This document shows positions 1 through 6,073 of a stretch of 7,800 nucleotides of DNA, piece by piece. Made by a program: the position numbers and the translations under genes. Each line of letters opens with the position of its first letter. The stretch's first letter is position 1. The stretch covers positions 1 through 7,800 of the forward strand of contig DPGF01000102.1 in NCBI GenBank assembly GCA_003522105.1, written 5' to 3'. The DNA is from Oscillibacter sp. (GTDB lineage: Bacteria > Bacillota > Clostridia > Oscillospirales > Oscillospiraceae). Under the pieces are notes generated by a model that saw only the letters and a program-made list of their open reading frames with translations, did not search any database and was not told the origin of the DNA.

Positions 1-733
1 CTGCGGATTCGATCTGGAGGACTCTCCCGCAGTTCTCTCTGCAAATCTCGGTCAAATGCCTTGTATTGGCGCTTCTTCGGTCGCCCACAACCACCATCGC
101 GTCCACCTTGGCGGAAAGTTCTGCCGCCTCAGTTTGACGTTTCTGCGTAGCATTGCATATTGTATCATTGATTTTCAGATTTGTACACTCTTTTTTTAGA
201 AAATTCACGCAACTTTCCCAAAGCGCACGAATACAGGTCGTTTGCGCCAGCAAAATACTGGGCAAACAGGCAAAATCCGGTCGATCTTTAAGAAAATCCT
301 CAACTTCCTGCACATTTTCGAAGATGAGCGGTTCTTTGCACCAACCGGCGATGCCCTCCACCTCGGGGTGATTTCGCTCGCCGATCAGGATGACGCGCCG
401 TCCCTCGTCCTCCGCCTGCCGGGCAAGCTTGCGGATACGGTCAACGTGCGGACACACGGCGCTCACGACTTCCGCTCCGCGCTCTTGCAGCCGCTCCAGC
501 GTTTCCCTCGGCTCGCCGTGGGCGCGGATGAGCACGGTCTCCCCTGCTCTTGCCTGCTCGGGAGAGGTGATAAGGCGCATACCGCGCGCTTCGATCTCAT
601 GCACAACGCCTGCGTTATGCACGATGCTGCCGAGCATTGCGCCGCCGCGCGCTTTTGCCGTTTCCTGCGCAAGCTTCACCGCGCGCTCCACGCCGTAGCA
701 AAAGCCGGCGGTCTCAGCCAAGATGACTTTCAC
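1..733 (-). CDS. ispH: 4-hydroxy-3-methylbut-2-enyl diphosphate reductase (IspH/LytB), 3' end outside window
   Basis: IspH makes IPP and DMAPP from HMBPP in the last step of the non-mevalonate (MEP) isoprenoid pathway, using a [4Fe-4S] cluster in the cytosol. The first 244 residues are visible. Cluster cysteines are Cys12 (in AGFCYGVERA), Cys94 (VCPHVD) and Cys193 (ICNATQKRQ). Substrate-pocket residues are His39, His72 (RAHGEP), His122 and Glu124 (NHPEVEG), Thr165 (AQTT), Ser221 and Asn223 (RRSANT). All match the known family positions. The start is GTG at 733, whose GTGA overlaps the plsC stop and gives exactly the family N-terminus. A G-run about 7 bases upstream may serve as ribosome binding site. 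Family proteins are about 280-310 residues, so roughly 40-60 residues of the reductase lie beyond the edge. In many Clostridia this gene continues into ribosomal protein S1 domains; that cannot be seen here. Codons about 145-204 are unusually AT-rich for this window. Confidence 0.96.
   Translation of the reverse strand, partial: MKVILAETAGFCYGVERAVKLAQETAKARGGAMLGSIVHNAGVVHEIEARGMRLITSPEQARAGETVLIRAHGEPRETLERLQERGAEVVSAVCPHVDRIRKLARQAEDEGRRVILIGERNHPEVEGIAGWCKEPLIFENVQEVEDFLKDRPDFACLPSILLAQTTCIRALWESCVNFLKKECTNLKINDTICNATQKRQTEAAELSAKVDAMVVVGDRRSANTRHLTEICRENCGRVLQIESA
159..187 (-). promoter_or_regulatory. Promoter-like sequence inside ispH reading toward the downstream gene end
   Basis: On the minus strand, TGTACA (187-182; 4 of 6 to TTGACA) is followed after exactly 17 bases by TACAAT (164-159; 5 of 6 to TATAAT). 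A TG one base before the -10 gives an extended -10 element. It lies inside ispH coding sequence in an AT-rich patch and would drive transcription of the end of ispH and whatever follows, for example an S1 gene or domain. AT-rich coding DNA produces such matches by chance. Confidence 0.22.
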
Positions 734-1356
734 AGCGGAGCGCCCCCCACTTGCTGACCGCCGAGGGCATACGCCCGGCGCAGCATTTCATCAGCGATGG
801 CCTGCAGTTCCTCCGATGTGCCGCGCCGGCCCGTGACTTCGGGCGTGTACGGCTCACCAAAGATGATGCGCGTTTTGTGAAAGAGCTTCTTCTGCCCGTC
901 GCAAAAGACCGGCACGAGCGTTGCACCCGTGCGCACGGCGATCATGGCGATGCCCGCGTGCGCGTGCGCAGGGAGACCGTCGTGATAGCCAACGCCATTC
1001 CGAATGGTCGTTCCCTCGGGGAAAATAAGCAGGTTTTCGCCCTTATGGAGCACCTGCATCGCGGTTTTGACCGACTGGATATCCCTTCCGTCGCGCTGCA
1101 CGGGGAACGCACCGAGCGTGCGAATGAGCCACGCGAGCGCGGGCTTTTCAAAAAGCTCGGCTTTTGCCATGAAGTGCAGATGATAGTCGAGCGGCAGACA
1201 CAGCCCGATGAGCACGGGGTCTAAGTCCGTTGAATGGTTCGGGCACAGCAGCACGCTGTGCTTGGGCAGATTCTCAAGTCCCTTGACGTCCACACGGTAG
1301 AGCAGGAGCAGGATCTTTCCGATCAGCCAGATAATCGCAAAGAAAATCATCTTCAT
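730..1356 (-). CDS. plsC: 1-acyl-sn-glycerol-3-phosphate acyltransferase (PlsC family)
   Basis: A lysophosphatidic acid acyltransferase of 208 residues. It adds the second acyl chain in phosphatidic acid synthesis at the inner face of the membrane. Residues 3-20 are a hydrophobic segment that should anchor it. The acyltransferase motifs appear in order: NHSTDLDP with His41 and Asp46 (the catalytic HX4D), then a motif around FPVQRDGRD (84-92), FPEGT at 112-116 (glycerol-3-phosphate binding) and the ATLVPVF segment near 145. Length fits the small bacterial PlsC/YhdO type. The ATG overlaps the cmk stop as ATGA and has an AGGAG at 1365-1369 with 8-base spacing, so the start is secure. It overlaps ispH downstream by GTGA. 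The cmk-plsC-ispH order is common in Clostridia. The exact acyl donor (acyl-ACP or acyl-CoA) cannot be read from sequence. Confidence 0.95.
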   Translation of the reverse strand: MKMIFFAIIWLIGKILLLLYRVDVKGLENLPKHSVLLCPNHSTDLDPVLIGLCLPLDYHLHFMAKAELFEKPALAWLIRTLGAFPVQRDGRDIQSVKTAMQVLHKGENLLIFPEGTTIRNGVGYHDGLPAHAHAGIAMIAVRTGATLVPVFCDGQKKLFHKTRIIFGEPYTPEVTGRRGTSEELQAIADEMLRRAYALGGQQVGGAPL

Positions 1357-2030
1357 TGCAGTTTCTCCTGAATGAGTTTGAGCAGAGCCTGCTCGCTTTC
1401 GTCAAAGTTGAGCGCCGAGGTATCAAGGCGAATGGCATCTGCCGCCTCGCGCAGCGGCGCGATGGCGCGGTGCATGTCCTGCTCGTCGCGCTCGTTGATC
1501 TCGCGCAGCACTGCTTCATAGGGCTCTGGCGTGCCGCGCTCGGAAAGCTCCAGACAACGGCGGCGCGCTCTCTCCTCGGCGGAAGCCGTCAGGTAGATCT
1601 TCAGATCCGCGTCCGGCAGCACGACCGTCCCGATGTCGCGTCCGTCCATGATGACGCTCCTTTTGCGCGCAATGTCGCGCTGCATTTCAAGCAGGTACGC
1701 GCGAACGCACGGCAGTGCCGAAACGTTCGAAGCATACATTGAAATTTCCGGCAGACGGATCTCGCGGCTCACGTCCTTGCCGTCAAGCAGCATCTTCTGC
1801 CTGCCCGCTTCGTCGAAGGCCATGTCGATGCGGATCGTCTTGAGCAGCGGCGCGATCTGAGACTCGTCCTTGGCGTTCAGTCCGCGCGCAAATGCCGCAT
1901 AGCCGATGGTACGGTAGATTGCACCCGTATCGACATGCAGAATGCTCAGCTTTTTGGCAACGGCCTTGGCAAGCGAACTCTTACCCGCGCCGCCGGGGCC
2001 GTCGATGGCAATGGAAAAATGCTCTTTCAT
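1353..2030 (-). CDS. cmk: Cytidylate kinase (CMP/dCMP kinase)
   Basis: A cytosolic nucleoside monophosphate kinase that transfers the gamma phosphate of ATP to CMP or dCMP, feeding CTP and dCTP pools. It has 225 residues, the usual bacterial length. The Walker A loop GPGGAGKSS is at 11-19. The CMP-site motif DTGAIYR at 34-40 matches the family's DTGAMYR. GRDIGT at 130-135 is the conserved substrate/LID-proximal motif, followed by a basic helix with EERARRR (152-158) that fits the lid. The ATG at 2030 is preceded by a GGAAG-like ribosome binding site, and no upstream start fits better. It lies 39 bases after the flavoprotein stop and overlaps plsC by ATGA, so cmk and plsC are probably translationally coupled. 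No truncation or missing key residue is seen. Confidence 0.97.
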   Translation of the reverse strand: MKEHFSIAIDGPGGAGKSSLAKAVAKKLSILHVDTGAIYRTIGYAAFARGLNAKDESQIAPLLKTIRIDMAFDEAGRQKMLLDGKDVSREIRLPEISMYASNVSALPCVRAYLLEMQRDIARKRSVIMDGRDIGTVVLPDADLKIYLTASAEERARRRCLELSERGTPEPYEAVLREINERDEQDMHRAIAPLREAADAIRLDTSALNFDESEQALLKLIQEKLQ

Positions 2031-2069
2031 TGGTTTGGTTCTTCCCTCTCTACATAGATGATGCGCGCT

Positions 2070-3305
2070 TCACTCTGCGTGCAGCGCGTCTGCGGCGGCC
2101 TCGCCCGCCGCCTTGCCGGTCGCCCAGGCGATCTGCAAATTGTAGCCGCCCGTGTAGGCGTCCACGTCGATGATCTCACCGGCAAAGTACAGCCCTTCGA
2201 TCTTTTTCGATGCCATAGTTTTCGGATCGATCTCCCCCACCTTGACGCCGCCGGAGGTAACGATGGCGTTTTCAACCGGCATCGGCGCGGTGACGTTGAC
2301 CGTCCAATGCTTTAACAGCGTGCGGACGCGCTCGCGCTGCGCGCGCGTGATGTCATGCACCTTCTCGTGCGGCGGGATACCCGAGCGGTCGATGAATTCG
2401 TCGATCATCTTTTGCGGCAGGAGTGCTCCGAGCACGTTGCAGAAGTCGCTGTTGGCGTGTTTTTCAAAGTCTGACAGCAAGCGCTTGTCGAGCATCTGCT
2501 CATCGAGCGCGGGCTTGAGGTCGATCTCCAGCCGGTACTGCTTTTTGTCGAAATGCCGCATGTGCGCGCTCGCAGAAAGAATGAGCGGCCCGCTTACGCC
2601 AAAGTGCGTAAAGAGCATTTCGCCGAAATCCGAATGGATCTTCTTATTGTTTTCATAGACCGTCAGCGCAACGTTCCGGAGACTCAGCCCCTGCAAAAGG
2701 GCGCATTCGCGCGCCTCAAGCGGCACGAGTGAGCCGCGCAGCGGCGTGACCGTGTGGCCGAGAGACTCCGCCATGCGAAAGCCGTCGCCCGTTGAACCTG
2801 TTGCGGGATACGATACGCCGCCCGTCGCCAAAACGACGGCAGCGGCGGGATAGTTCCCCTTTTCGCCCCTGACGGCGGCAACATGCCCGTCATCAAGTGA
2901 AACATCGAGTGCACGGTCGCGCACGAGTTTGACGCGCAGACGCTTGAGCTCGCGCTCAAGCGCGGCGGTGATGTCGAACGAACGGTCGGATACCGGAAAC
3001 ACGCGCTTGCCGCGCTCTACCTTGAGCGGCACGCCGAGACCTTCAAAAAAGTCGATGGCGGCATGACCGTCAAAGCGGGAAAACGCGGAATACAAAAACC
3101 GCGGGTTCTGCGGCACGTGGGCAAGCAGCTCTTCGCAGCTGCTCTCGTTGGTCACATTGCAGCGGCCCTTGCCGGTAATGTTTACTTTTTTGCCAAGGCG
3201 CTCATTCGGATCGAGCAGCGTCACGTGCGCACCCTTGCGCGCGGCGCAGATCGCGGCCATCATGCCGCCCGCGCCGCCGCCGATCACAACGATTCCCTTA
3301 TTCAT
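2070..3305 (-). CDS. HI0933/BaiN-family NAD(P)/FAD-dependent oxidoreductase
   Basis: A flavoprotein of 411 residues in the HI0933-like family (E. coli YhiN; BaiN of bile-acid-metabolising clostridia). The N-terminal Rossmann loop reads IGGGAGG at 8-14. It is followed by the family hallmark TGKGRCNVTN at 44-53, then ATGGVSYPATGSTGDGF in the middle, a FTHFGVSGP segment, and the C-terminal FAD-contact blocks GLYFAGEIIDVDA (371-383) and TGGYNLQIAWATG (385-397). These are complete, so it should bind FAD and be soluble. The reading frame is open about 30 codons further upstream, but that extension runs into the regulator gene and resembles nothing in the family. The ATG at 3305 puts the dinucleotide fold at the N-terminus. 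This start overlaps the upstream stop by 8 bases without a clear ribosome binding site, suggesting termination-reinitiation. The substrate is unknown. A BaiN-like role in bile acid reduction is only one possibility and is not supported by the neighbours. Confidence 0.9.
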   Translation of the reverse strand: MNKGIVVIGGGAGGMMAAICAARKGAHVTLLDPNERLGKKVNITGKGRCNVTNESSCEELLAHVPQNPRFLYSAFSRFDGHAAIDFFEGLGVPLKVERGKRVFPVSDRSFDITAALERELKRLRVKLVRDRALDVSLDDGHVAAVRGEKGNYPAAAVVLATGGVSYPATGSTGDGFRMAESLGHTVTPLRGSLVPLEARECALLQGLSLRNVALTVYENNKKIHSDFGEMLFTHFGVSGPLILSASAHMRHFDKKQYRLEIDLKPALDEQMLDKRLLSDFEKHANSDFCNVLGALLPQKMIDEFIDRSGIPPHEKVHDITRAQRERVRTLLKHWTVNVTAPMPVENAIVTSGGVKVGEIDPKTMASKKIEGLYFAGEIIDVDAYTGGYNLQIAWATGKAAGEAAADALHAE

Positions 3306-4161
3306 CTTCGATCTTACCAAAAATGTCGAAGCGCTCCCAGATGTGCTCAAGTTCGGAGAACGTTGCGGAAATGTCCGCGCCCTTCTTGTTGGCAACGGCC
3401 AGAATGAGCGCGTTGAGCATGCTCATCGGGGCTGCGAGCGAGTCGACGAACGAGATCATCTCGCTGCGCACGAGCAGCGAGCAGTTGGACATCTGATTGA
3501 TGGGCGACATCTCGCTGTCCGTCACGCCGACGATCGTCGCGCCGCGGTCGCGCGAAAACTGGATGGTCTTGAGCGCAAGCTCGCTGTAACGCGGGAAGCA
3601 GATGCCGATGACCACATCGTCCTTGGAGACGCGGAAGAGCTGGTCGAACGAGCCAGCCGCACCGCCGTTGACCAGGGTGACGTTGTCGAAGATCAGACGG
3701 AAATAGAAATTTAAGTACCCTGCAAGGAACGAGGAGGAACGGAAACCCACGATGTAAATACGGCGCGCACCGATGATCGTGTCGACCACACGCTCGAACT
3801 CCGCCCCGTCGGTCTGGTCGATGGCCATGCGAATCTTTTCCATATCGCGCTGCAAAACGTTCGTCATCAGATCGGAGCCGGCAAGCTCGCCATCGGACGC
3901 CTGAATGCGCTGAATGCTCGTGAGCTTGCCGCGGATCATCTCCTGCAATGCCCGCTGCATGCTCGGATAGCCCTCGTAGCCGAGCTGGGTGGCAAAACGC
4001 ACAACGGTCGATTCACTGACCTGCACGGTCTTGCCGAGTCTGCTGGCCGTCATAAAGGCAGCCTTGTCGTAGTTTTCCAGAATAAAGCGGGCGATGAGCT
4101 TTTGCCCCTTGGAAAAGCTGCTCATGTTCTTTTCGATATTATGTAAGATATTCTTCGTCAT
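3298..4161 (-). CDS. MurR/RpiR-family transcriptional regulator (HTH-SIS)
   Basis: A 287-residue DNA-binding regulator. The N-terminal HTH_6 domain spans about 1-77, with its helix-turn-helix around 38-61 (TASRLGKTVQVSESTVVRF). The C-terminal SIS domain spans about 125-255 and begins at RRIYIVGFRSSS (134-145). In this family SIS binds a phosphosugar effector that alters DNA binding. The frame is open upstream as far as 4308, but that part overlaps rluB and is arginine-rich junk. Two starts are realistic: ATG at 4185, which overlaps the rluB stop as ATGA but lacks a ribosome binding site, and ATG at 4161, which has AGAGGA with about 7-base spacing. I chose 4161 because it also matches the usual family N-terminus. 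The gene sits between rluB and the flavoprotein and overlaps the latter by 8 bases. No sugar transport or catabolic genes are adjacent, so its ligand and targets cannot be inferred. Confidence 0.93.
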   Translation of the reverse strand: MTKNILHNIEKNMSSFSKGQKLIARFILENYDKAAFMTASRLGKTVQVSESTVVRFATQLGYEGYPSMQRALQEMIRGKLTSIQRIQASDGELAGSDLMTNVLQRDMEKIRMAIDQTDGAEFERVVDTIIGARRIYIVGFRSSSFLAGYLNFYFRLIFDNVTLVNGGAAGSFDQLFRVSKDDVVIGICFPRYSELALKTIQFSRDRGATIVGVTDSEMSPINQMSNCSLLVRSEMISFVDSLAAPMSMLNALILAVANKKGADISATFSELEHIWERFDIFGKIEDE

Positions 4162-4181
4162 AAGATCGTCCTCTGTTACTT

Positions 4182-4886
4182 TCATTTTGTTGCAAGGAGT
4201 TCCTGCTCCGTTAGGTCGCGCCACGCGCCTTCGGGAAGATCCCCGAGCTTGAGCGTGTGCTCCTGCACGCGCTTGAGGCGCTTGACGTGCAATCCGGCGG
4301 CGGCGCACATGCGCCGGATCTGCCGGTTCTTTCCTTCGTGGATGGTGATGGAGAGAAGCGCGGTGTCCCTCCCCTGCCGCAATACGCGCACCTGTGCGGG
4401 CCGAACGGACTCGCCATCGAGCCGCGTCATCGAAGAGAGCGCTTCCTGCGCGCCTCTGACCGCTCCCGCGACGCTGACCTCATAGGTCTTGTTCACCTCA
4501 TAGCGAGGGTGCAGCAAATGATGCATCCATTCACCGTCGTTTGTCAGCAGCAGCAGCCCCTCGGAATCGAGGTCGAGCCGACCGACGGGATAGACACGCT
4601 CGCCGCAGCCTCGCACAAGCTCGGCGACCGTCGGCCGTCCCTTTTCGTCCGAGAGCGTGCAGACATAGCCGCGCGGCTTGTTGAGCATGAGATAGCGCTT
4701 TTCCCCCTCCTGCGAAAGGGGGTTGCCATCGACCGTGATGCGGTCGGAGTCGGGATCGGCCTTCTGGCCGATGAACGCTGTCTCGCCGTTCACGCACACG
4801 CGCCCGGCGGCGATCCACTGCTCGGCGGTGCGCCGGGAGCAGAGTCCCGCTTCGGCGATGAGTTTTTGAATTCTTGCCTCGGCCAG
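4182..4886 (-). CDS. rluB: 23S rRNA pseudouridine synthase (RluB/RsuA family), apparent CTG start
   Basis: A pseudouridine synthase of the RsuA/RluB/E/F group that isomerises a uridine in rRNA. The N-terminal S4 RNA-binding domain (about 1-60) opens with ARIQKLIAEAGLCSRR and runs through AAGRVCVNG. The catalytic domain carries YLMLNKPRGYV, then GRLDLDSEGLLLLTNDG at 102-118 with catalytic Asp105, and ends with the KNRQIRRMCAAAG motif. With the start at 4886 it has 234 residues, the normal family length. There is no ATG, GTG or TTG codon between the in-frame stop at 4901-4899 and a GTG at 4799, and that GTG would delete half of the S4 domain. CTG at 4886-4884, 6 bases after AAGGGGGG, gives a perfect family N-terminus; ATT at 4871-4869 is an alternative. 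It follows the carboxypeptidase by 12 bases. RluB versus RsuA target specificity (23S or 16S) is inferred from similarity and neighbourhood only. Confidence 0.93.
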   Translation of the reverse strand: MAEARIQKLIAEAGLCSRRTAEQWIAAGRVCVNGETAFIGQKADPDSDRITVDGNPLSQEGEKRYLMLNKPRGYVCTLSDEKGRPTVAELVRGCGERVYPVGRLDLDSEGLLLLTNDGEWMHHLLHPRYEVNKTYEVSVAGAVRGAQEALSSMTRLDGESVRPAQVRVLRQGRDTALLSITIHEGKNRQIRRMCAAAGLHVKRLKRVQEHTLKLGDLPEGAWRDLTEQELLATK

Positions 4887-4898
4887 AAAGATCCCCCC
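4884..4898 (-). promoter_or_regulatory. Translation initiation region of rluB: G-run ribosome binding site and CTG start
   Basis: Directly after the carboxypeptidase stop codon (4901-4899) comes AAGGGGGG, then ATCTTT and CTG at 4886-4884. The G-run can pair with the 16S 3' end as AAGGAGG does, with one G-U wobble. The spacing of 6 bases is near optimal for CTG. It is the only candidate that gives the full S4-domain N-terminus with a good site. ATT at 4871-4869, behind GAGG at 5 bases, is the weaker alternative. Confidence 0.6.
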
Positions 4899-6020
4899 TT
4901 ACCCCGCCGACAGAAACTGCCAGAGCGTTTCCGCCAGCGTTTTCTTCTTTTCCGTTTTTTCCTTGCTTCCCTGTGCCTGCACGCTGCGCGCGCTCACAAG
5001 GTCGATCGTTCCAACCGTGCGCTCTCCGCAGGAGATGACGAGTGTACCGAGCTTTTGTCCCTTTTGTACGGGTGCGGCAACAGCCTGCGGCAGCTCGGCG
5101 CGCACGCTCAGCGATTCTCCCTCCGTAACAGGATAACAAAAGCTCTCTGCCGCCACAGCGGCGACCGCTTCCCCCGCAGCGTTCACGCTGCCGTAAGTTT
5201 CGCCCTTTTTCACGCCGCAGCACAGATGATACGCCGAAAAACCATAGTCGTAGAGCGCCGCGTGATCCGCCCAATCGCTGCCATCATACAGTGTGACGGC
5301 GACAAGGCGCATCCCGCCGCGCTCGGCACAGGTGACGAGCGTGCGTCCCGCATCGCCGGTGTAGCCGGTCTTGAGACCGATGCAGCCCGGATACGAAGCG
5401 AGCAGTTTATTGTGGTTGGTCATCGTGCGCGCGCCGACACATGCTGTGCGCGTCGAAGCGATACGCGCAAATGTCGGATCCTGCATCGCGCAGGCCGCAA
5501 GGCGCGCCATATCAAGGGCACAGGAGCCGTGCCCCGATTCATCAAGCCCGCTCGGATTCAAAAATGCTGTGTGCGTCATGCCGAGCGACGCTGCTTTTTC
5601 GTTCATCCAGGCGACGAACTGCTTACTGCCGCCGCTTCCGCCGCAGTAAGCGGCGATGCACTCCGCCGCGTCGTTGCCGGACGGCAGCATCAGCCCGTAG
5701 AGAAGCTCTTCCATCGTAAGCGATTCGCCCTCGGCAAGATACATGGACGAGCCTTCGCGTAAGTGCTCGCGCCTGACCGTGACTTTGTCTGTGAGCGTGC
5801 TGTGTTCCAGCGCGACAAGACAGGTCATGATCTTCGTCGTGCTTGCGATGCTGCGGCGCTGCTCTTCATTGCGCGCGAGCAGCACCCGCCCGCTGTCCGC
5901 CTCCATCAGAACGTAAGCGGCAGCGGCAGGCTCGGGCGCCGATGCCTGACAGGTCAGACCACTTGTCAGCAAAAGAACAGCAATGGAAAATACGGCAATG
6001 CATCGAGCAGAACGCGGCAT
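4899..6020 (-). CDS. Serine-type D-alanyl-D-alanine carboxypeptidase (DacB/DacF-like, peptidase S11)
   Basis: A low-molecular-weight penicillin-binding protein of 373 residues that trims the terminal D-Ala from peptidoglycan stem peptides outside the membrane. An N-terminal signal peptide covers about 1-28: a basic start, a hydrophobic core AVFSIAVLLL, and likely cleavage near QASA. The three active-site motifs are intact: STTK at 60-63 (nucleophile Ser60), SGN at 114-116 and KTG at 217-219. A PBP5-like C-terminal beta domain follows from about 275, and a short LAETLWQFL tail could be a weak membrane anchor. The ATG at 6020 has AAGGAG at 6028-6033 with 7-base spacing. Lying between ytfJ and rluB, it resembles the B. 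subtilis dacB neighbourhood, but spmA and spmB are missing and DacF is equally possible by sequence. A sporulation role is therefore inference; a vegetative PBP5 role also fits. Confidence 0.95.
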   Translation of the reverse strand: MPRSARCIAVFSIAVLLLTSGLTCQASAPEPAAAAYVLMEADSGRVLLARNEEQRRSIASTTKIMTCLVALEHSTLTDKVTVRREHLREGSSMYLAEGESLTMEELLYGLMLPSGNDAAECIAAYCGGSGGSKQFVAWMNEKAASLGMTHTAFLNPSGLDESGHGSCALDMARLAACAMQDPTFARIASTRTACVGARTMTNHNKLLASYPGCIGLKTGYTGDAGRTLVTCAERGGMRLVAVTLYDGSDWADHAALYDYGFSAYHLCCGVKKGETYGSVNAAGEAVAAVAAESFCYPVTEGESLSVRAELPQAVAAPVQKGQKLGTLVISCGERTVGTIDLVSARSVQAQGSKEKTEKKKTLAETLWQFLSAG

Positions 6021-6048
6021 GGGATCACTCCTTGTTTCAGAATGCCCC

Positions 6049-6073
6049 TATTATGCCCGAATTCAGTAAATAT
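6049..6073 (-). promoter_or_regulatory. Possible sporulation-type promoter before the carboxypeptidase gene
   Basis: Reading on the minus strand, ATATT (6073-6069) is followed after 13 bases by CATAATA (6055-6049). ATATT matches the core of the B. subtilis sigma-E -35 element and CATA the start of its -10 element. CATAATA also fits the sigma-G -10 pattern CATNMTA. A transcript starting about 7 bases further on, near 6042, would have a leader of about 22 bases that includes AAGGAG. The spacer is shorter than usual and half of the sigma-E -10 element does not match, so this is only a candidate. The -35 part overlaps the last codons of ytfJ. Confidence 0.25.

Noticed and set aside
242..757. Plus-strand open frame of 171 codons
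   Set aside because: Antisense to ispH, whose cluster cysteines and active-site residues lie in the minus-strand frame. No ribosome binding site and no family resemblance.
3306..3395. N-terminal extension of the flavoprotein by 30 residues
   Set aside because: It overlaps the end of the regulator gene and puts unrelated residues before the dinucleotide-binding fold, which should be at the very N-terminus.
4162..4308. N-terminal extension of the regulator to 4308
   Set aside because: It overlaps the conserved C-terminal part of rluB, is a run of Arg, Ala and Gly, and a well-placed ribosome binding site supports ATG at 4161.
4257..5762. Plus-strand open frame of 501 codons, with a further 275-codon frame directly after it (5763-6590)
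   Set aside because: Antisense to rluB, the carboxypeptidase, ytfJ and part of the DUF2953 gene, all of which have clear family motifs. The translation is rich in Arg, His and Ala with no recognisable domain, as expected on the antisense strand of GC-rich genes.
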